Below, piece by piece: positions 6,643 to 18,425 of a DNA stretch of 64,000 nt (the first letter of the stretch is position 1; each line of letters starts with the position of its first letter). Made by a program: the position numbers and the translations under genes. Source of the DNA: an uncultured Sphingomonadaceae bacterium (lineage in GTDB: Bacteria; Pseudomonadota; Alphaproteobacteria; Sphingomonadales; Sphingomonadaceae); contig CANMQE010000001.1 in NCBI GenBank assembly GCA_947499975.1, positions 744,001 through 808,000 of the forward strand, in the 5' to 3' direction. The notes beneath the pieces are model-generated. The model was not told the DNA's origin, made no database searches, and was given only the letters and a program-made list of their open reading frames with translations.

Positions 6643-8871
6643 TCATTCAGCCGCCTCGCTGTTTTCGTCCAGCTCGCCGGGATGGATGGCAAAGCGCAGC
6701 GTGGCTCTCGTGCCGCCCTCGGCCATTGAAGCAAATTCCAGATTGCCGGCGTGTTCCTCGACAATCTTCTGCACGATCGCGAGGCCTAGGCCCGTGCCTT
6801 TCTCTCGCGTGGTGACATAAGGCTCGATCACGTTCTCGCCGCCCTGCGGCAGACCGATGCCGTTATCGGTGACATTCACCTCGACGTGGTTTTCGACCAG
6901 CCCCATCGCCACGTTAATCCGCCCGCGCCAGTCTGCCGGTGCATCGGCGATACGCGCGTCCACTGCCTCTGCCGCGTTTTTCAGCACGTTCGTCATCGCC
7001 TGGCCCAGTTGGTGACGATCGCACTCGATAGGCGGAATGGCGGGGTCCGCCTCGAAACTGTAGGAAATCTCGGGATGGGCCACTTCCTGCAGGAACAGGG
7101 ACTGGCGTACCAGATCGACGGAATCCTCGCTCCGGAAGACAGGCTTCGGCAGGCGGGCGAAGTTGGAGAATTCGTCTACCATCTTGCGCAGATCACCCAC
7201 CTGCCGGATAATGGTGCCGGTAAGCTCCTCGAACAGTTCGACGTCCGTCTCGATCTGCTTGGAATAGCGTCGCTTGAGCCGCTCCGTCGCCAGCTGGATA
7301 GGGGTGAGCGGGTTCTTGATTTCATGTGCGATGCGGCGTGCAACGTCAGACCATGCCGCCTGCCGCTGGTCCAGCAATTGCCGCGTGATGTCCTCGAACG
7401 TGATCACGTGCCCGCGCGTTGCCGGAGACAACTGCACCGCCAGTGTCAAAAGTTCACCCGAACGGCTGATCTGGATGATCTCGCTTCGCGCGCCGTCCTT
7501 CACCAGCTGCGCCAGCTGCGGAGCGATTTCCTCGAGCGGCTTGTTTTCCGCAACCGCCCCTTCGTCCTCCAGCAGCAGCCTTTGGGCAGAGCTGTTCATC
7601 AGCAGGATGCGCCCTTCCGCATCCAGCGAGATGATCCCGGCCCTGATGGATTGCAGCACCGCCTCGATAAAGGCGCGTCGCTCCGCCAACTGGTGATTTG
7701 CACCGAGCAGGGCATCGGTCTGCCGCTCGATCTGCATGCTCATGCGGTTGAAGGCGCGGTTCAGCAGGCCGATTTCGTCCTGCCCGGTGCGTCCATCCAC
7801 GCGCATGGCGTAATTGCCCGCGCCGATTTCCTGCGCCGCCTCCGCCAGTTCGGCCAGCGGCTTCACCTGCCGGTCGGCAAAGCGCAACGCCGCCCATACC
7901 GCCAGCGCCACCAGCGCCAGCGACACGCCGAACAGCGCGAAGTTGAATTGCAATTGCAGCACCCTCGCCTGCTCGGTCAGCTCCTCGTATGTCTGCACGA
8001 CATTCTGCGCACGTTCGTATCGCGAAAGACCGTCTGCATCGGAATCGCGCGCGGAATAAAGATAGATGCCAAGCTCGGCATCCAGCGTGACGACGGCCTC
8101 GGTCCGCTCCGGCGTGGCGCGTACCACCACGCTTTCACCGCTCTGCAACTCGGCCAGCGCCTCCGCCGTGATGCGGGTGCGTTCTGTATCCTCCGCCGGG
8201 TCCACGATCGCCAGCACGCGCAATTCGCCGCTCGGCACCTGTTGCAGGATCGCGCTTTCGCTCAGTTCGCGGGAATAGACCTGAAGGCCGTATTGCTCGC
8301 CGAAGCCGGAACTGGTGATTGGCATCGACTGCAGGACGAATTGCAGATCGTTGGCCATCGCCAGCGTGTTGTCCGCCACGAAACGCTGGTTCTCGTCATA
8401 ATAGTCGCGCGCCAGCTCGTTCGCATTGTTCAGCAAGCCGCGCGAATCGTCGCTGAACCAGAATTGCACACCGGACTGGAACAGGATGGAGGCAAATACC
8501 GCCACGAAGAGCGTGGGAATGGCCGCCAGCAGCGAGAAAAAGAACACCAGGTTCACATGCAGCCGCCCGGTGGTGCCCCCGGCCCTGCGCTTGGCAACCC
8601 GCCGGCCCCACAGGACGATCAGGCCAAGCGCCGGGATCAGCGTGCCCACCAGCAGCGCGGCGGCCTGCCACGAGGGAACCGGCTCCCCATCGCTGGGCCG
8701 CACCGACAGGGTGAACCACGTCGTCACCAGCATTACGGCCAGCGCGATGTAACAGACGATTTCAAGCCACAGGAAAAGATTGAGCCGCCGCGAGGCCACG
8801 GCCGCTCTCCTCCAGAAGCGCGAACGCTTCTGAATGGTGGCTTCTACCCCGGATTGTGGCTCATTTGACAC
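6643..8871 (-). CDS. ntrY: Membrane sensor histidine kinase NtrY
   Basis: A 742-residue inner-membrane kinase that phosphorylates NtrX. Hydrophobic segments lie at about residues 30-52, 68-88 and 105-128. A sensing region follows, then another membrane segment around 310-330, a HAMP linker, a PAS domain (about 395-490), and HisKA with [16 protein letters not shown] (His near 515). The HATPase_c domain has NVLKNAAEAVD, DNGIGLP and TGLGLAIVQKI. The start is GTG with AAGG upstream. It follows ntrC by 60 bp and precedes ntrX by 20 bp, as in rhizobial and other alphaproteobacterial ntrBC-ntrYX operons. Confidence 0.95.
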   Translation of the reverse strand: MSNEPQSGVEATIQKRSRFWRRAAVASRRLNLFLWLEIVCYIALAVMLVTTWFTLSVRPSDGEPVPSWQAAALLVGTLIPALGLIVLWGRRVAKRRAGGTTGRLHVNLVFFFSLLAAIPTLFVAVFASILFQSGVQFWFSDDSRGLLNNANELARDYYDENQRFVADNTLAMANDLQFVLQSMPITSSGFGEQYGLQVYSRELSESAILQQVPSGELRVLAIVDPAEDTERTRITAEALAELQSGESVVVRATPERTEAVVTLDAELGIYLYSARDSDADGLSRYERAQNVVQTYEELTEQARVLQLQFNFALFGVSLALVALAVWAALRFADRQVKPLAELAEAAQEIGAGNYAMRVDGRTGQDEIGLLNRAFNRMSMQIERQTDALLGANHQLAERRAFIEAVLQSIRAGIISLDAEGRILLMNSSAQRLLLEDEGAVAENKPLEEIAPQLAQLVKDGARSEIIQISRSGELLTLAVQLSPATRGHVITFEDITRQLLDQRQAAWSDVARRIAHEIKNPLTPIQLATERLKRRYSKQIETDVELFEELTGTIIRQVGDLRKMVDEFSNFARLPKPVFRSEDSVDLVRQSLFLQEVAHPEISYSFEADPAIPPIECDRHQLGQAMTNVLKNAAEAVDARIADAPADWRGRINVAMGLVENHVEVNVTDNGIGLPQGGENVIEPYVTTREKGTGLGLAIVQKIVEEHAGNLEFASMAEGGTRATLRFAIHPGELDENSEAAE

Positions 8872-8931
8872 GTTGCAACCTTACAACAATGCTGTTGCAG
8901 CTTTGCAAGTTAAAAGCGCGGTAATGATGCC

Positions 8932-10338
<1,407 letters not shown>

Positions 10339-10355
10339 GGTATTTCCTCTTTCCC

Positions 10356-11420
10356 TCAGCGAGCCATGGGCAGGTGGATCCGAAAATTGGTCCACCCCCC
10401 GGCCTCGTCACGTTCATGGCTGACGCGGCCATCCATGTCGCGCACCAGCTTCTGTACCAGCGCGAGCCCAAGGCCCTGCCCGTTGGTCTTGCTGGTGACA
10501 AACGGTTCGAAGACATCGTCTCTAATAGACGGGTCTATACCGGGCCCGTTGTCACTCACCATGATCTCGATCGGCAGTTTCACCGGGCGGCCAAGCCGGA
10601 TCACGTTCATCACGATACCGCTGACGAACCTTGTGCGCACTACCACCTGCGGCGCGACGACATCGGCGCAGGCATCGCGCGCGTTCACCATCAGGTTCAC
10701 CAGCACTTGCACCAGCGCGCCTTCATTCGCCAGGACGGGCGGCAGCGATGGATCGAACTCCTCGCGCCACGCCACGCTGGATTTGCTGGAAATGCGCACG
10801 GTTTCGTAAGCGCGGTGAATGGCCTCGTGCAGATTGATCGGGCCGACAGGTTCCGCACGCTCGCGCCCCAGCCGCTGCATCCTGTCCACCAGCTGGGCGA
10901 TGCGGTCCACCTCGTCCGCGATCAGGCCGGTCAGGGCCTTCTCATCGTCCGCCAGCTTGCGCGCCAGCAATTGCGAGGCCCCGCGAATGGCGGCGAGCGG
11001 GTTCTTGATTTCGTGCGCCAGCACCGCTGGCCCGCGCAACTGTCCGCGGCGCTCGTAATCCTCGAACCGCTCCCCCTGGCTGGCATCGGACAGGGTGACG
11101 ACGCGCCAACCGGGATGGTTCAGCAAGGTGGAGACGGTGACGTTGAGCCTCAGGTCACGCTCTGCAACGCGTGCATCCACGCCGCGTGCTACCAATTGCG
11201 TTTCCAATTCGTCCAGCCGATCGGCAAGACCCTTCTGCGCAAAGCCGACGATATCCAGGAACGCCTTGTGCTTCATGCGCCGGACGCTGATGCCAAGCAG
11301 GCTCTCGGCGGCCGGGTTGGCCTGGTGGATGGTCTGGTCCGGCGCCAGCAACAGCAGGCCAAAACTCAGCCCGTTGATCTGTTCGTCCGCTGCGGGGAGC
11401 GATGGGCCTCCCTCGCTCAC
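10356..11420 (-). CDS. ntrB: Nitrogen regulation histidine kinase NtrB (GlnL)
   Basis: A 354-residue soluble histidine kinase that phosphorylates or dephosphorylates NtrC according to nitrogen status. A PAS domain spans about residues 10-80 ([20 protein letters not shown]). HisKA carries [17 protein letters not shown] (His about 137). HATPase_c carries [17 protein letters not shown] and [14 protein letters not shown]. There is no transmembrane segment. The GTG start overlaps the dusB stop (GTGA), so translation is probably coupled to dusB, the classic nifR3-ntrBC arrangement of alphaproteobacteria. Confidence 0.95.
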   Translation of the reverse strand: MSEGGPSLPAADEQINGLSFGLLLLAPDQTIHQANPAAESLLGISVRRMKHKAFLDIVGFAQKGLADRLDELETQLVARGVDARVAERDLRLNVTVSTLLNHPGWRVVTLSDASQGERFEDYERRGQLRGPAVLAHEIKNPLAAIRGASQLLARKLADDEKALTGLIADEVDRIAQLVDRMQRLGRERAEPVGPINLHEAIHRAYETVRISSKSSVAWREEFDPSLPPVLANEGALVQVLVNLMVNARDACADVVAPQVVVRTRFVSGIVMNVIRLGRPVKLPIEIMVSDNGPGIDPSIRDDVFEPFVTSKTNGQGLGLALVQKLVRDMDGRVSHERDEAGGWTNFRIHLPMAR

Positions 11421-12439
11421 GCAGCCCGGCGCCTGAGGAACGGATCGTAGAAGCGCTCAAGCTCACCCTTTACCTGGGCCGGATTGTCGATGAAGTTCAC
11501 CTTGTTGCGGAAATCGGCGCTGCCGTGCATTCCCTTGGTGTACCATCCAAGGTGCTTGCGCGCGATCTTCACGCCCACGTCCTCACCGTAATGCTCCAGC
11601 ATGGCATCGTAGTGTTCGGTGACGTTCTCATACTGCTCGTCGAAACTGGGCGGCTCCAGCATTTCGCCGGTGCGCCACCAGTGCATCACCTGCGCCAGCA
11701 GCCAGGGCTTTCCGTAGGCTCCGCGACCGATCATCAGGCCATCCGCGCCCGATTGCTCCAGCGCGGCAGCGGCATCGTGGACAGAGCAGATATCGCCGTT
11801 CACGATCACGGGAACGGTCACCGCATCCTTCACCTTGCGAATGAAGGACCAGTCGGCATCGCCCTTGTACATCTGGTTGCGCGTGCGGCCGTGCACGGTG
11901 ATCATCTTGACGCCCAGATCCTCCGCAATGCGGCTGAGTTCGGGCGCGTTCAGGCTGGCGTGATCCCAACCCATGCGCATCTTCACGGTGACTGGCACGG
12001 ATACCGCTTTCACGGTGGCTTCCATAAGCTTCGTTGCCAATCCCACTTCGCGCATCAGCGCGCTGCCGGCAAGCTGGCCCACCACCTTGCGCACCGGGCA
12101 ACCGAAGTTGATATCGATCACCGCGGCGCCATTGCCTTCCTGCATCTTCGCAGCTTCCGCCATCGAGGCGGGATCGCAGCCCACGAGCTGCATCGAGACC
12201 GGATCCTCGATCGGTGCCCACTCGGCCTTCTGCACTGACTGGCGCGATTCGCGGATGGCAGCCTCGCTGGCGATCATCTCCGTGACGTTGAGGCCAGAGC
12301 CATAGCGGCGCACCAGCTTGCGGAAGGGCAGGTCCGTCACCCCGGTCATCGGCGCTAGCACGACGGGGCAATCGATCCTGACGGGACCGATATCGATTGG
12401 CGTAACAGCCGGGGGCGAAGGGATTGCAGTGCTGGTCAT
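11417..12439 (-). CDS. dusB: tRNA-dihydrouridine synthase DusB (NifR3)
   Basis: Reduces uridines in the tRNA D-loop to dihydrouridine using FMN and NADPH. At 340 residues it has the TIM-barrel motifs [15 protein letters not shown], the active-site Cys in [21 protein letters not shown] (tRNA and FMN contacts) and the FMN-phosphate loop [11 protein letters not shown]. It is the first gene of the dusB-ntrB-ntrC-ntrY-ntrX series, and its stop overlaps the ntrB start. A 73-bp gap separates it from the divergent ispDF and must hold both promoters. Confidence 0.95.
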   Translation of the reverse strand: MTSTAIPSPPAVTPIDIGPVRIDCPVVLAPMTGVTDLPFRKLVRRYGSGLNVTEMIASEAAIRESRQSVQKAEWAPIEDPVSMQLVGCDPASMAEAAKMQEGNGAAVIDINFGCPVRKVVGQLAGSALMREVGLATKLMEATVKAVSVPVTVKMRMGWDHASLNAPELSRIAEDLGVKMITVHGRTRNQMYKGDADWSFIRKVKDAVTVPVIVNGDICSVHDAAAALEQSGADGLMIGRGAYGKPWLLAQVMHWWRTGEMLEPPSFDEQYENVTEHYDAMLEHYGEDVGVKIARKHLGWYTKGMHGSADFRNKVNFIDNPAQVKGELERFYDPFLRRRAA

Positions 12440-12512
12440 GGTTCTAGTGCCTAAAATATGGGCAGGCGCATAGTGGATTGCGAGGCCTCGCTCAAGCCGC
12501 TAGCGCGCTCGG

Positions 12513-13697
12513 GTGCATTCGAACCACACCCCGCCTCGCCGCGATGGCAAGCTGGCCGCCGTGATCGTTGCCGCAGGCAAGGGCCTGCGCGCGGGCCAGC
12601 CCTTGCCGAAACAGTTCGCCCCCTATCGCGGCTCGAGTGTGCTGCGCCATGCAGTCACGGCGCTCATGGAAGCGGGCGTATCCCGCTTCGCCGTCGCTAT
12701 CCCGCCGGGCGGCCAGGCTGCGTCGAATGATTGCCTTTTCGGTATCGAGGGCGTGAGCCTGGTGGAAGGCGGCGCTACGCGGCAGGAAAGTGTTCTGCGG
12801 GCCCTTGAAGTTATGGCCAACGATGCGCCGGAAAAGGTGCTGATCCACGATGCCGCGCGCCCCGATTGTCCTCCCGCTGTGGTGAATAGGCTGGTACAGG
12901 CATTGGAACATAATGCTGGCGCCATCCCCGTGCTGCCCGTCGTCGATTCCATGATCGTTGCAGACAATGGCCTGGTGAGCGGCGATGCCCGGCGCGAAAC
13001 CCTTCGCCGGGTACAAACACCGCAGGCGTTCATTTACGGCGACATCCTTGCCGCTCATCGCGCATGGCAGGGCGAGAAGTCCGCCGGAGACGATGCGCAG
13101 GTGCTACGCGCCGCCGGCGCAAGCGTGGCGCTGGTGGACGGTGACGAGCGCCTGAAGAAACTGACATTTGCGGAGGATTTCATGGCCGAGATAGCAGCGC
13201 CCCTGTCTGAAGGACTGCCGATGCGCGTGGGATCGGGCTTTGACGTGCACCGGCTCGCCGCCGGAGAGGAGCTGTGGCTGTGCGGCGTAAGGATAGAGCA
13301 TGATCGCGGCCTTGCCGGGCACAGCGATGCCGATGTCGGACTGCATGCCGTGGTGGACGCGATCCTCGGCGCGGTGGCTGCGGGCGATATTGGCCAGCAC
13401 TTTCCGCCCAGCGATCCCCAATGGAAAGGCGCGCCCTCCTCCCGCTTCGTGGAGCACGCGATAAAACTCGCTGGCGAAGCAGGATATGCCGTCGGCAATA
13501 TCGACCTTACCCTGATTTGCGAGGCACCCAAGATCGGCCCGCACCGCGATGCCATGCGTGCGCGGCTTGCCCAATTGTTGCAGGTAGGCCTCGGCGCAGT
13601 CAGCGTAAAGGCAACCACGACGGAGAAGCTCGGCTTCACCGGCAGGGGAGAAGGCATTGCAGCGCAGGCCATGGCGACTATGGTGCCGCTGACATGA
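12513..13697 (+). CDS. ispDF: Bifunctional IspD/IspF isoprenoid enzyme
   Basis: Fusion enzyme of the non-mevalonate isoprenoid pathway. The N-terminal IspD domain (about 1-230) makes CDP-methylerythritol and shows [27 protein letters not shown] and RRVQTPQAF. The C-terminal IspF domain (about 236-394) makes the cyclodiphosphate and shows GSGFDVHRL (Zn ligands Asp and His), LAGHSDADV and [13 protein letters not shown]. The 394-residue length fits the alphaproteobacterial fused form, which is known from several species. The start is GTG, since no ATG lies upstream of the nucleotide-binding loop. Its stop overlaps the pncC start (ATGA). Confidence 0.95.
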   Translation: MHSNHTPPRRDGKLAAVIVAAGKGLRAGQPLPKQFAPYRGSSVLRHAVTALMEAGVSRFAVAIPPGGQAASNDCLFGIEGVSLVEGGATRQESVLRALEVMANDAPEKVLIHDAARPDCPPAVVNRLVQALEHNAGAIPVLPVVDSMIVADNGLVSGDARRETLRRVQTPQAFIYGDILAAHRAWQGEKSAGDDAQVLRAAGASVALVDGDERLKKLTFAEDFMAEIAAPLSEGLPMRVGSGFDVHRLAAGEELWLCGVRIEHDRGLAGHSDADVGLHAVVDAILGAVAAGDIGQHFPPSDPQWKGAPSSRFVEHAIKLAGEAGYAVGNIDLTLICEAPKIGPHRDAMRARLAQLLQVGLGAVSVKATTTEKLGFTGRGEGIAAQAMATMVPLT

Positions 13698-14191
13698 GCG
13701 AATTTCTCCTTCCCGACGAAATCATCCAGCTGGCCCGCCGCGTGGTGGAAGAAAACACGGCTGCCGGGCGCAAGGTTTCACTGGCGGAAAGCTGCACCGG
13801 CGGGCTGGTCGCCGCTGCCATCACGGAAATCCCCGGCAGTTCAGCGGTGCTTGACCGGTCCTTCGTCACCTATTCGAACGAGGCGAAGCAGGGCGATCTT
13901 GGCGTGGCCAGCGATATCATAGAGGCGTTTGGCGCAGTATCCGTCGCCTGCGTCTACGCCATGGCACGCGGCGCGCTGGAGCGCAGCGAGGCCGATGTTG
14001 CCGTGGCGATCAGCGGCATCGCCGGCCCCGGCGGCGGCAGCGATACAAAGCCCGTCGGCACGGTGGTTTTCGCGCGGCTGGAGAAGGGGCAGGATCAGCC
14101 CGAGGCCGAAGAACGCCTGTTCGAGGACAGCGGGCGTTCGGGCGTGCGCGCTCAGGCTACGCTTTGCGCGCTGGAACTGTTGCTTCCGTAA
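13694..14191 (+). CDS. pncC: CinA C-terminal family amidase (nicotinamide-nucleotide amidase)
   Basis: A 165-residue stand-alone CinA C-terminal domain; characterised members deamidate NMN to NaMN in NAD salvage. Motifs include [15 protein letters not shown], the region [17 protein letters not shown] and [20 protein letters not shown], which form the active site. The start ATG overlaps the ispDF stop. The last 40 bases overlap the 3' end of the opposite-strand RatA-like gene, so both C-termini are encoded by the same DNA. The NAD-salvage role is inferred from the family. Confidence 0.9.
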   Translation: MSEFLLPDEIIQLARRVVEENTAAGRKVSLAESCTGGLVAAAITEIPGSSAVLDRSFVTYSNEAKQGDLGVASDIIEAFGAVSVACVYAMARGALERSEADVAVAISGIAGPGGGSDTKPVGTVVFARLEKGQDQPEAEERLFEDSGRSGVRAQATLCALELLLP

Positions 14192-14613
14192 AGCTCTGCC
14201 GCACGCGCTTCGAACGCGGTCACCATCTTGCGGAAGGCGCGGTCGATATACTGGCCCGCCAGCGTTTCGAACATGATGTTCTTGAAGCTGAAATCGACCG
14301 CGAAATCTATCTCGCAGCAATTCTCGCCGCAATTGCGGAACGTCCAGTTGTTGTCGAGATCGCGCAGCGGCCCGTCGATGTAATGAACATTGATGGCGTT
14401 CGGCCTATCCTTCACCACTTTCGAGGTGAATTTCTCGCGCAGCGCCTTGAAGCCCACCAGCATGTCGGCAGTCATCTCGGTATCACTGTCCTGCCGCACC
14501 CGCGTGGCAACCACCCAGGGCAGGAACTCGGGATACTTGTCGACATCGGCCACCAGGTCGAACATCTGCTCTGCCGTGTAGGGCAGGCGGTGGGTTTCGC
14601 GAATGGAGGGCAT
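14152..14613 (-). CDS. RatA/COQ10-type SRPBCC protein
   Basis: A 153-residue START-like (polyketide cyclase/COQ10) protein. The opening PSIRETHRLPYTAEQMFDLVADVDKYPEFLPW is diagnostic of the family, as is the late stretch VDFSFKNIMFETLAG. In E. coli the family member is RatA, once described as a ribosome-association toxin. In mitochondria COQ10 is a ubiquinone-binding protein. The sequence does not discriminate between the two roles; a ubiquinone chaperone is the more likely one in alphaproteobacteria (inference). Its start overlaps the lipA stop by one base, so it is translated with lipA, and its 3' end overlaps pncC. Confidence 0.85.
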   Translation of the reverse strand: MPSIRETHRLPYTAEQMFDLVADVDKYPEFLPWVVATRVRQDSDTEMTADMLVGFKALREKFTSKVVKDRPNAINVHYIDGPLRDLDNNWTFRNCGENCCEIDFAVDFSFKNIMFETLAGQYIDRAFRKMVTAFEARAAELYGSNSSSAQSVA

Positions 14614-15560
14614 CAGGCTCTGGCCTTCTGCTTTTCCAGTTTCGCCTCCCGCGCGGCGCGCATCTCGGCGAAATCGTCGCCAGCGTGATAGCTCGAGCGG
14701 GTTAGCGGCGTGGCGGCGACCTGAAGGAAGCCCTTGGCCCGCGCGATGGAACCGAAGGCATTGAAAGCCTTGGGCGTCACGAAGTCCTCTACCTTGGCAT
14801 GCTTTGGCGTGGGCTGCAGATACTGGCCCATGGTGATGAAATCCACATCCGCGCTACGCATGTCGTCCATCACCTGGTGAACCTCCAGCCGTTGCTCACC
14901 CAGGCCCAGCATGATGCCGGACTTGGTAAAGATCATCGGGTTGTGGCTCTTCACCTCTTCCAGCAACCGCAGGGACGCATAATAGCGCGCGCCGGGGCGA
15001 ATGGTAGGATAGAGGCGCGGCACCGTTTCAAGGTTGTGATTGTACACGTCTGGCCCGGCCTCGCAGATCGCCTCTACAGCGGGGCGCATCTTGTTGCGGA
15101 AATCGGGCGTAAGGATCTCGATCGTCGTGCCCGGCGTCTCGCGGCGCAAGGCCTGGATCACCTTCACGAACTGGCTCGCCCCACCATCGGGCAGATCGTC
15201 CCTGTCCACGCTGGTGATGACGATATGCTCCAGCCCCATCTTGGCGGCGGCAATGGCGGTGTTCTCCGGCTCCATCGGGTCGACCATGCGGGGCATGCCC
15301 GTCTTCACGTTGCAGAACGCACAGGCGCGCGTGCACACATCGCCAAGGATCATCACCGTGGCGTGCTTCTTCTCCCAGCATTCCCCGATATTCGGGCAGG
15401 CGGCCTCTTCACACACCGTGTTCAGGTTGAGATCGCGCATCAGCTTGCGCGTTTCGTGATAGCCCTTGCTGGTGGGCGCCTTTACGCGGATCCAGTCCGG
15501 CTTGCGCTGACGGGTGGGGCGTTCACCCTGAGGTTCTGGTGCGGTGGAGAGATCGTTCAT
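14613..15560 (-). CDS. lipA: Lipoyl synthase LipA
   Basis: Radical-SAM enzyme that inserts two sulfur atoms into protein-bound octanoyl groups to make lipoyl cofactors. The auxiliary cluster motif [12 protein letters not shown] and the radical-SAM motif CTRACAFC are both intact. The C-terminal [13 protein letters not shown] motif (R-S-S-Y) supplies the serine ligand. The chosen ATG gives 315 residues; a GTG four codons upstream would also work. The gene leads a two-gene unit with the RatA-like gene. Confidence 0.95.
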   Translation of the reverse strand: MNDLSTAPEPQGERPTRQRKPDWIRVKAPTSKGYHETRKLMRDLNLNTVCEEAACPNIGECWEKKHATVMILGDVCTRACAFCNVKTGMPRMVDPMEPENTAIAAAKMGLEHIVITSVDRDDLPDGGASQFVKVIQALRRETPGTTIEILTPDFRNKMRPAVEAICEAGPDVYNHNLETVPRLYPTIRPGARYYASLRLLEEVKSHNPMIFTKSGIMLGLGEQRLEVHQVMDDMRSADVDFITMGQYLQPTPKHAKVEDFVTPKAFNAFGSIARAKGFLQVAATPLTRSSYHAGDDFAEMRAAREAKLEKQKARA

Positions 15561-15667
15561 ATCGAAGCCCACTTAGGAGCCCGCCCCTCTTGGGGCAACC
15601 CGGCAATGCGACCTGATCGCACGTCGCCCCCTTGCCGAATCTGCAAAATCGCGGCAGCGGTGGAGCC

Positions 15668-16303
15668 ATGAAAACATTCGACGAACTTCTCGACGGCTAC
15701 GCCCGCTTCCGCGATGGCGACTGGCGCGTGCAGCATGATCGCTGGGAGCAGCTCAAAGAGGGCCAGTCGCCACGGGTCATGGTAATCGCATGTTCCGACA
15801 GCCGCGTGGACCCCGCCCAGATTTTCGACGTGTCACCCGGTGAGATCTTCGTCGTCCGCAATGTCGCTGCCCTGGTGCCTCCGTACGAGACGACACCCGG
15901 CCAGCACGGCGTATCCGCTGCGCTGGAATTCGCGGTGCAGTTTCTGAAGATCAGTTCTGTCGTGGTGATGGGCCACGGCATGTGCGGTGGTTGCCAGGCG
16001 GCGCTGACGCAGGATCTGCACGGCAACGAACTGGGCGAAGGTGGCTTCGTCGCCAACTGGATCAACATGCTGGACGACGTGCGCGATCCGATCGCGGCGG
16101 ATCTGGGCACCACGGGCAGGGACGCGGAACGCGCGATGGAACTGGCAGCCGTGAAGGTCAGCCTGCACAACCTGCGCACCTTCCCTTATGTGCAGAAGAA
16201 AGAGGCATCCGGCGAACTGTCGGTACGCGGGGCCTATTTCGCGATTTCCGACGGCATCCTGCATCTGCTGGACGAGGAAAGCGGAGAATTCCGCCCGGCC
16301 TGA
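15668..16303 (+). CDS. Beta-class carbonic anhydrase
   Basis: Interconverts CO2 and bicarbonate using zinc. At 211 residues it shows the beta-CA signature CSDSRVDP (Cys about 42 with the Asp-Arg dyad) and GHGMCGGC (His and Cys Zn ligands about 102-105). FDVSPGEIFVVRNVAALVPPYE lies between them as the dimer and substrate segment. The ATG at 15668 has GGTGGAG directly upstream and begins MKTFDELLDGYARFR, a common N-terminus for the family. It appears monocistronic. Confidence 0.94.
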   Translation: MKTFDELLDGYARFRDGDWRVQHDRWEQLKEGQSPRVMVIACSDSRVDPAQIFDVSPGEIFVVRNVAALVPPYETTPGQHGVSAALEFAVQFLKISSVVVMGHGMCGGCQAALTQDLHGNELGEGGFVANWINMLDDVRDPIAADLGTTGRDAERAMELAAVKVSLHNLRTFPYVQKKEASGELSVRGAYFAISDGILHLLDEESGEFRPA

Positions 16304-16335
16304 ACGAGCAGGCGCGGGGAAACCGGCAGGTCAGC

Positions 16336-16503
16336 TTAATGAAGCGATCCCCGCCTGATCGCGGCGAACGCGGCCAGTGCAAATGGCATTGCGCCGATCA
16401 GCGCCACGCGGGCCAGACTGATTGATGGCAGGTTGCTGCGCAAACCGGTGCGCGCCTCAACCGCGTACCAGTCTTCCAGATCATCGGGTTGGCCGTGTGT
16501 CAT
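16336..16503 (-). CDS. Small single-pass membrane protein, hypothetical
   Basis: A 55-residue ATG-started frame in the gap between the carbonic anhydrase and NYN genes. It begins with a polar acidic N-terminus (MTHGQPDDLEDWYAVEARTG) followed by one hydrophobic helix (about residues 31-46, SLARVALIGAMPFALAAFAA) and the basic tail IRRGSLH. This is the usual pattern of a small N-in, single-pass membrane protein. Codon use is GC-rich like the neighbours. The function is unknown and no partner is obvious. Confidence 0.45.
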   Translation of the reverse strand: MTHGQPDDLEDWYAVEARTGLRSNLPSISLARVALIGAMPFALAAFAAIRRGSLH

Positions 16504-16637
16504 GAGCCTTTTGTAAGCCCGACAGATTGCCGAATTGTTGCAGGGGGAGCAATTATTTCCGGTCTGCGCGCGCCGGTTTCAGCACCGGTAATTTCCGGGT
16601 CTTGCCTTCCCCCGCCCACCCCGTCATGTAGCGGGCC

Positions 16638-17348
16638 ATGCCAGAAGCTGATCTCAAGAACATCGCCCTCCTGATCGACGCGGACAATGCCAGCCACCAT
16701 GGTATCGATCCGGTCCTCACCGTTCTGGCGGAGCTGGGGCAGGTGAACATTCGCCGCGCCTATGGCAACTGGGCCAAGCCCGCGCTTTCCAACTGGAACA
16801 AGATCTCGCACCGTTTCGGCCTGCAACCGGTTCAGCAGTTTGACCTGACCAAAGGCAAGAACGCCACCGATATCGCTATGACCATCGATGCGATCGACCT
16901 GCTGAATGCGGGCAAGGTGGATGGCTTTGGCATCATGAGCAGCGACAGCGACTTCACTCCGCTTGTCACCCGGCTTCGGCAGGATGGCCTGATCGTCTAT
17001 GGCTTCGGTAGCGAAAAGGCGCCCGAGGCGTTCAAGACGGCCTGCACCCGCTATATCGATGTGGACCAGCTGATCCGCACCAATTCCGCCGACGAGAAGA
17101 ATGGTACGGGCCCGGCCCTGGATCAGGATCTGATCAATCTCCTGGGCGATGCGTGGAGAGCCGCCAGCCGCGATGACGAGGGCTTTGCCCGGCTTCACGA
17201 AGTTGGCCAGATTGCCGGCAACCGTTCCAGCTTCGACGTGCGCAATCACGGGTTCAAGCGGCTTTCGGATCTGATGCGCGCGGCCAGCGACAATTTCAAA
17301 ATGGAACGCCGCGACGACAAGCAATTGTACGTGAAGCGGCTGCGCTAG
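16638..17348 (+). CDS. NYN-domain protein with C-terminal OST-HTH-like domain
   Basis: A 236-residue protein of the LabA/DUF88 group. The N-terminal NYN (PIN-like) nuclease fold has conserved acidic residues in LLIDADN (Asp13 and Asp15) and GIMSSDSDFTPLV (about 92-104). Those acidic residues suggest Mg2+-dependent RNase activity. The C-terminal part (about 155-236, HEVGQIAGNRSSFDVRNHGF) resembles an OST-HTH/LOTUS RNA-binding winged helix. RNA processing is a family-based inference; the target is unknown. No operon partner is visible. Confidence 0.82.
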   Translation: MPEADLKNIALLIDADNASHHGIDPVLTVLAELGQVNIRRAYGNWAKPALSNWNKISHRFGLQPVQQFDLTKGKNATDIAMTIDAIDLLNAGKVDGFGIMSSDSDFTPLVTRLRQDGLIVYGFGSEKAPEAFKTACTRYIDVDQLIRTNSADEKNGTGPALDQDLINLLGDAWRAASRDDEGFARLHEVGQIAGNRSSFDVRNHGFKRLSDLMRAASDNFKMERRDDKQLYVKRLR

Positions 17349-17600
17349 GCGCGCGCTCACGCGGTTTCCTACTTACCTGATGGCATGACACGGGGTGGCG
17401 ATGATTTTCGTGACCCCGGATCGATCAACAATGGCCCAAAAGCCAGCTTTTCCGCCCTGTGAGGATGGTATCGCAGACTTGCGATTTTCTCCCCTAGGAC
17501 AGTGTTCCATGTGTTCCATATTAGCGGCGTTTGAATGCGAAGGCACGAAATCGCCCTTCGCCCGTTGCTGGAAGAACGGTTCAAATGAGGGAAAAAAGCA

Positions 17601-18425
17601 ATGGTCGATAAATCGGAGAAATTTAACTGGCTGGTGCGCGTGGGCTATTTCAGCCGCGCCATCCTGTATGCAGTACTCGGCCTGATCGCTCTTACCAGCG
17701 CGCAGCAAATCGCGCAGGGAACGAACGGCATCTTCCAGGCGATCGAGAACTATCCGGCGGGCACCGCCATCCTCTGGATCATGGTAATCGGTCTGACCGC
17801 ATACGCGCTTTTCCGATTCTGTTCGCTGTTCTTCGATATCGAGAACAACGGCACCGACAAGAAGGGCTGGGCCAAGCGGATCGGCCACGGCGGTAGCGGC
17901 ATCGGCCACCTCGCGCTTGCCTATTCGGCTTACAAGTTTGCGAGCAGCGACACCAGCGGCGGCGGATCGGGTGGCAGCGGCGGCTCTGGCGGCGGCGCGC
18001 AGGAAGCGGCTTCGGGCGTCCTGTCGATGGATTTCGGGGGCACCGTGATCGGTATCCTCGGCCTTATCTTCTTCATCGTAGCCATTTTCCAGGCGAAGAA
18101 GGGCATCACCGGAGAATTCATGCATCGCATCAGCGGACAGGCACCCTCCGCCACGCGCTGGCTCGGCGGCGCAGGCTTCCTCGCGCGCGGCGTGGTTTAT
18201 GCAGTTATCGGCTGGTCGCTTTTCAAGGCAGGCTTCATGTCGGCGGGCGCACAGCAGGTAAAGACGCTGGGCGATGCCGTGGCCAGCCTTGCAGGTGAAG
18301 GCTTCATCTTCACGCTTACCGCGATCGGCCTGCTGCTGTTCGGCATCTTCAGCCTGATCCTTGCACGTTACCGGATCATCCCCGACCTTGATAAGGACGC
18401 AGGTGTTCCCAGCTTCCGTGCATGA
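17601..18425 (+). CDS. DUF1206 family membrane protein
   Basis: A 274-residue polytopic protein with about six membrane helices arranged as three similar two-helix units. The repeated pattern is RVGYFSRAILYAVLGLIAL, RIGHGGSGIGHLALAYSAYK and GAGFLARGVVYAVIGWSLFK, typical of DUF1206. A low-complexity Gly/Ser linker (about residues 115-132) joins the second and third units. The ribosome-binding site is GAGGGAA. It is translationally coupled (ATGA) to the downstream glutaredoxin-MauE fusion, which suggests a shared membrane redox or envelope role. The family function is unknown. Confidence 0.85.
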   Translation: MVDKSEKFNWLVRVGYFSRAILYAVLGLIALTSAQQIAQGTNGIFQAIENYPAGTAILWIMVIGLTAYALFRFCSLFFDIENNGTDKKGWAKRIGHGGSGIGHLALAYSAYKFASSDTSGGGSGGSGGSGGGAQEAASGVLSMDFGGTVIGILGLIFFIVAIFQAKKGITGEFMHRISGQAPSATRWLGGAGFLARGVVYAVIGWSLFKAGFMSAGAQQVKTLGDAVASLAGEGFIFTLTAIGLLLFGIFSLILARYRIIPDLDKDAGVPSFRA

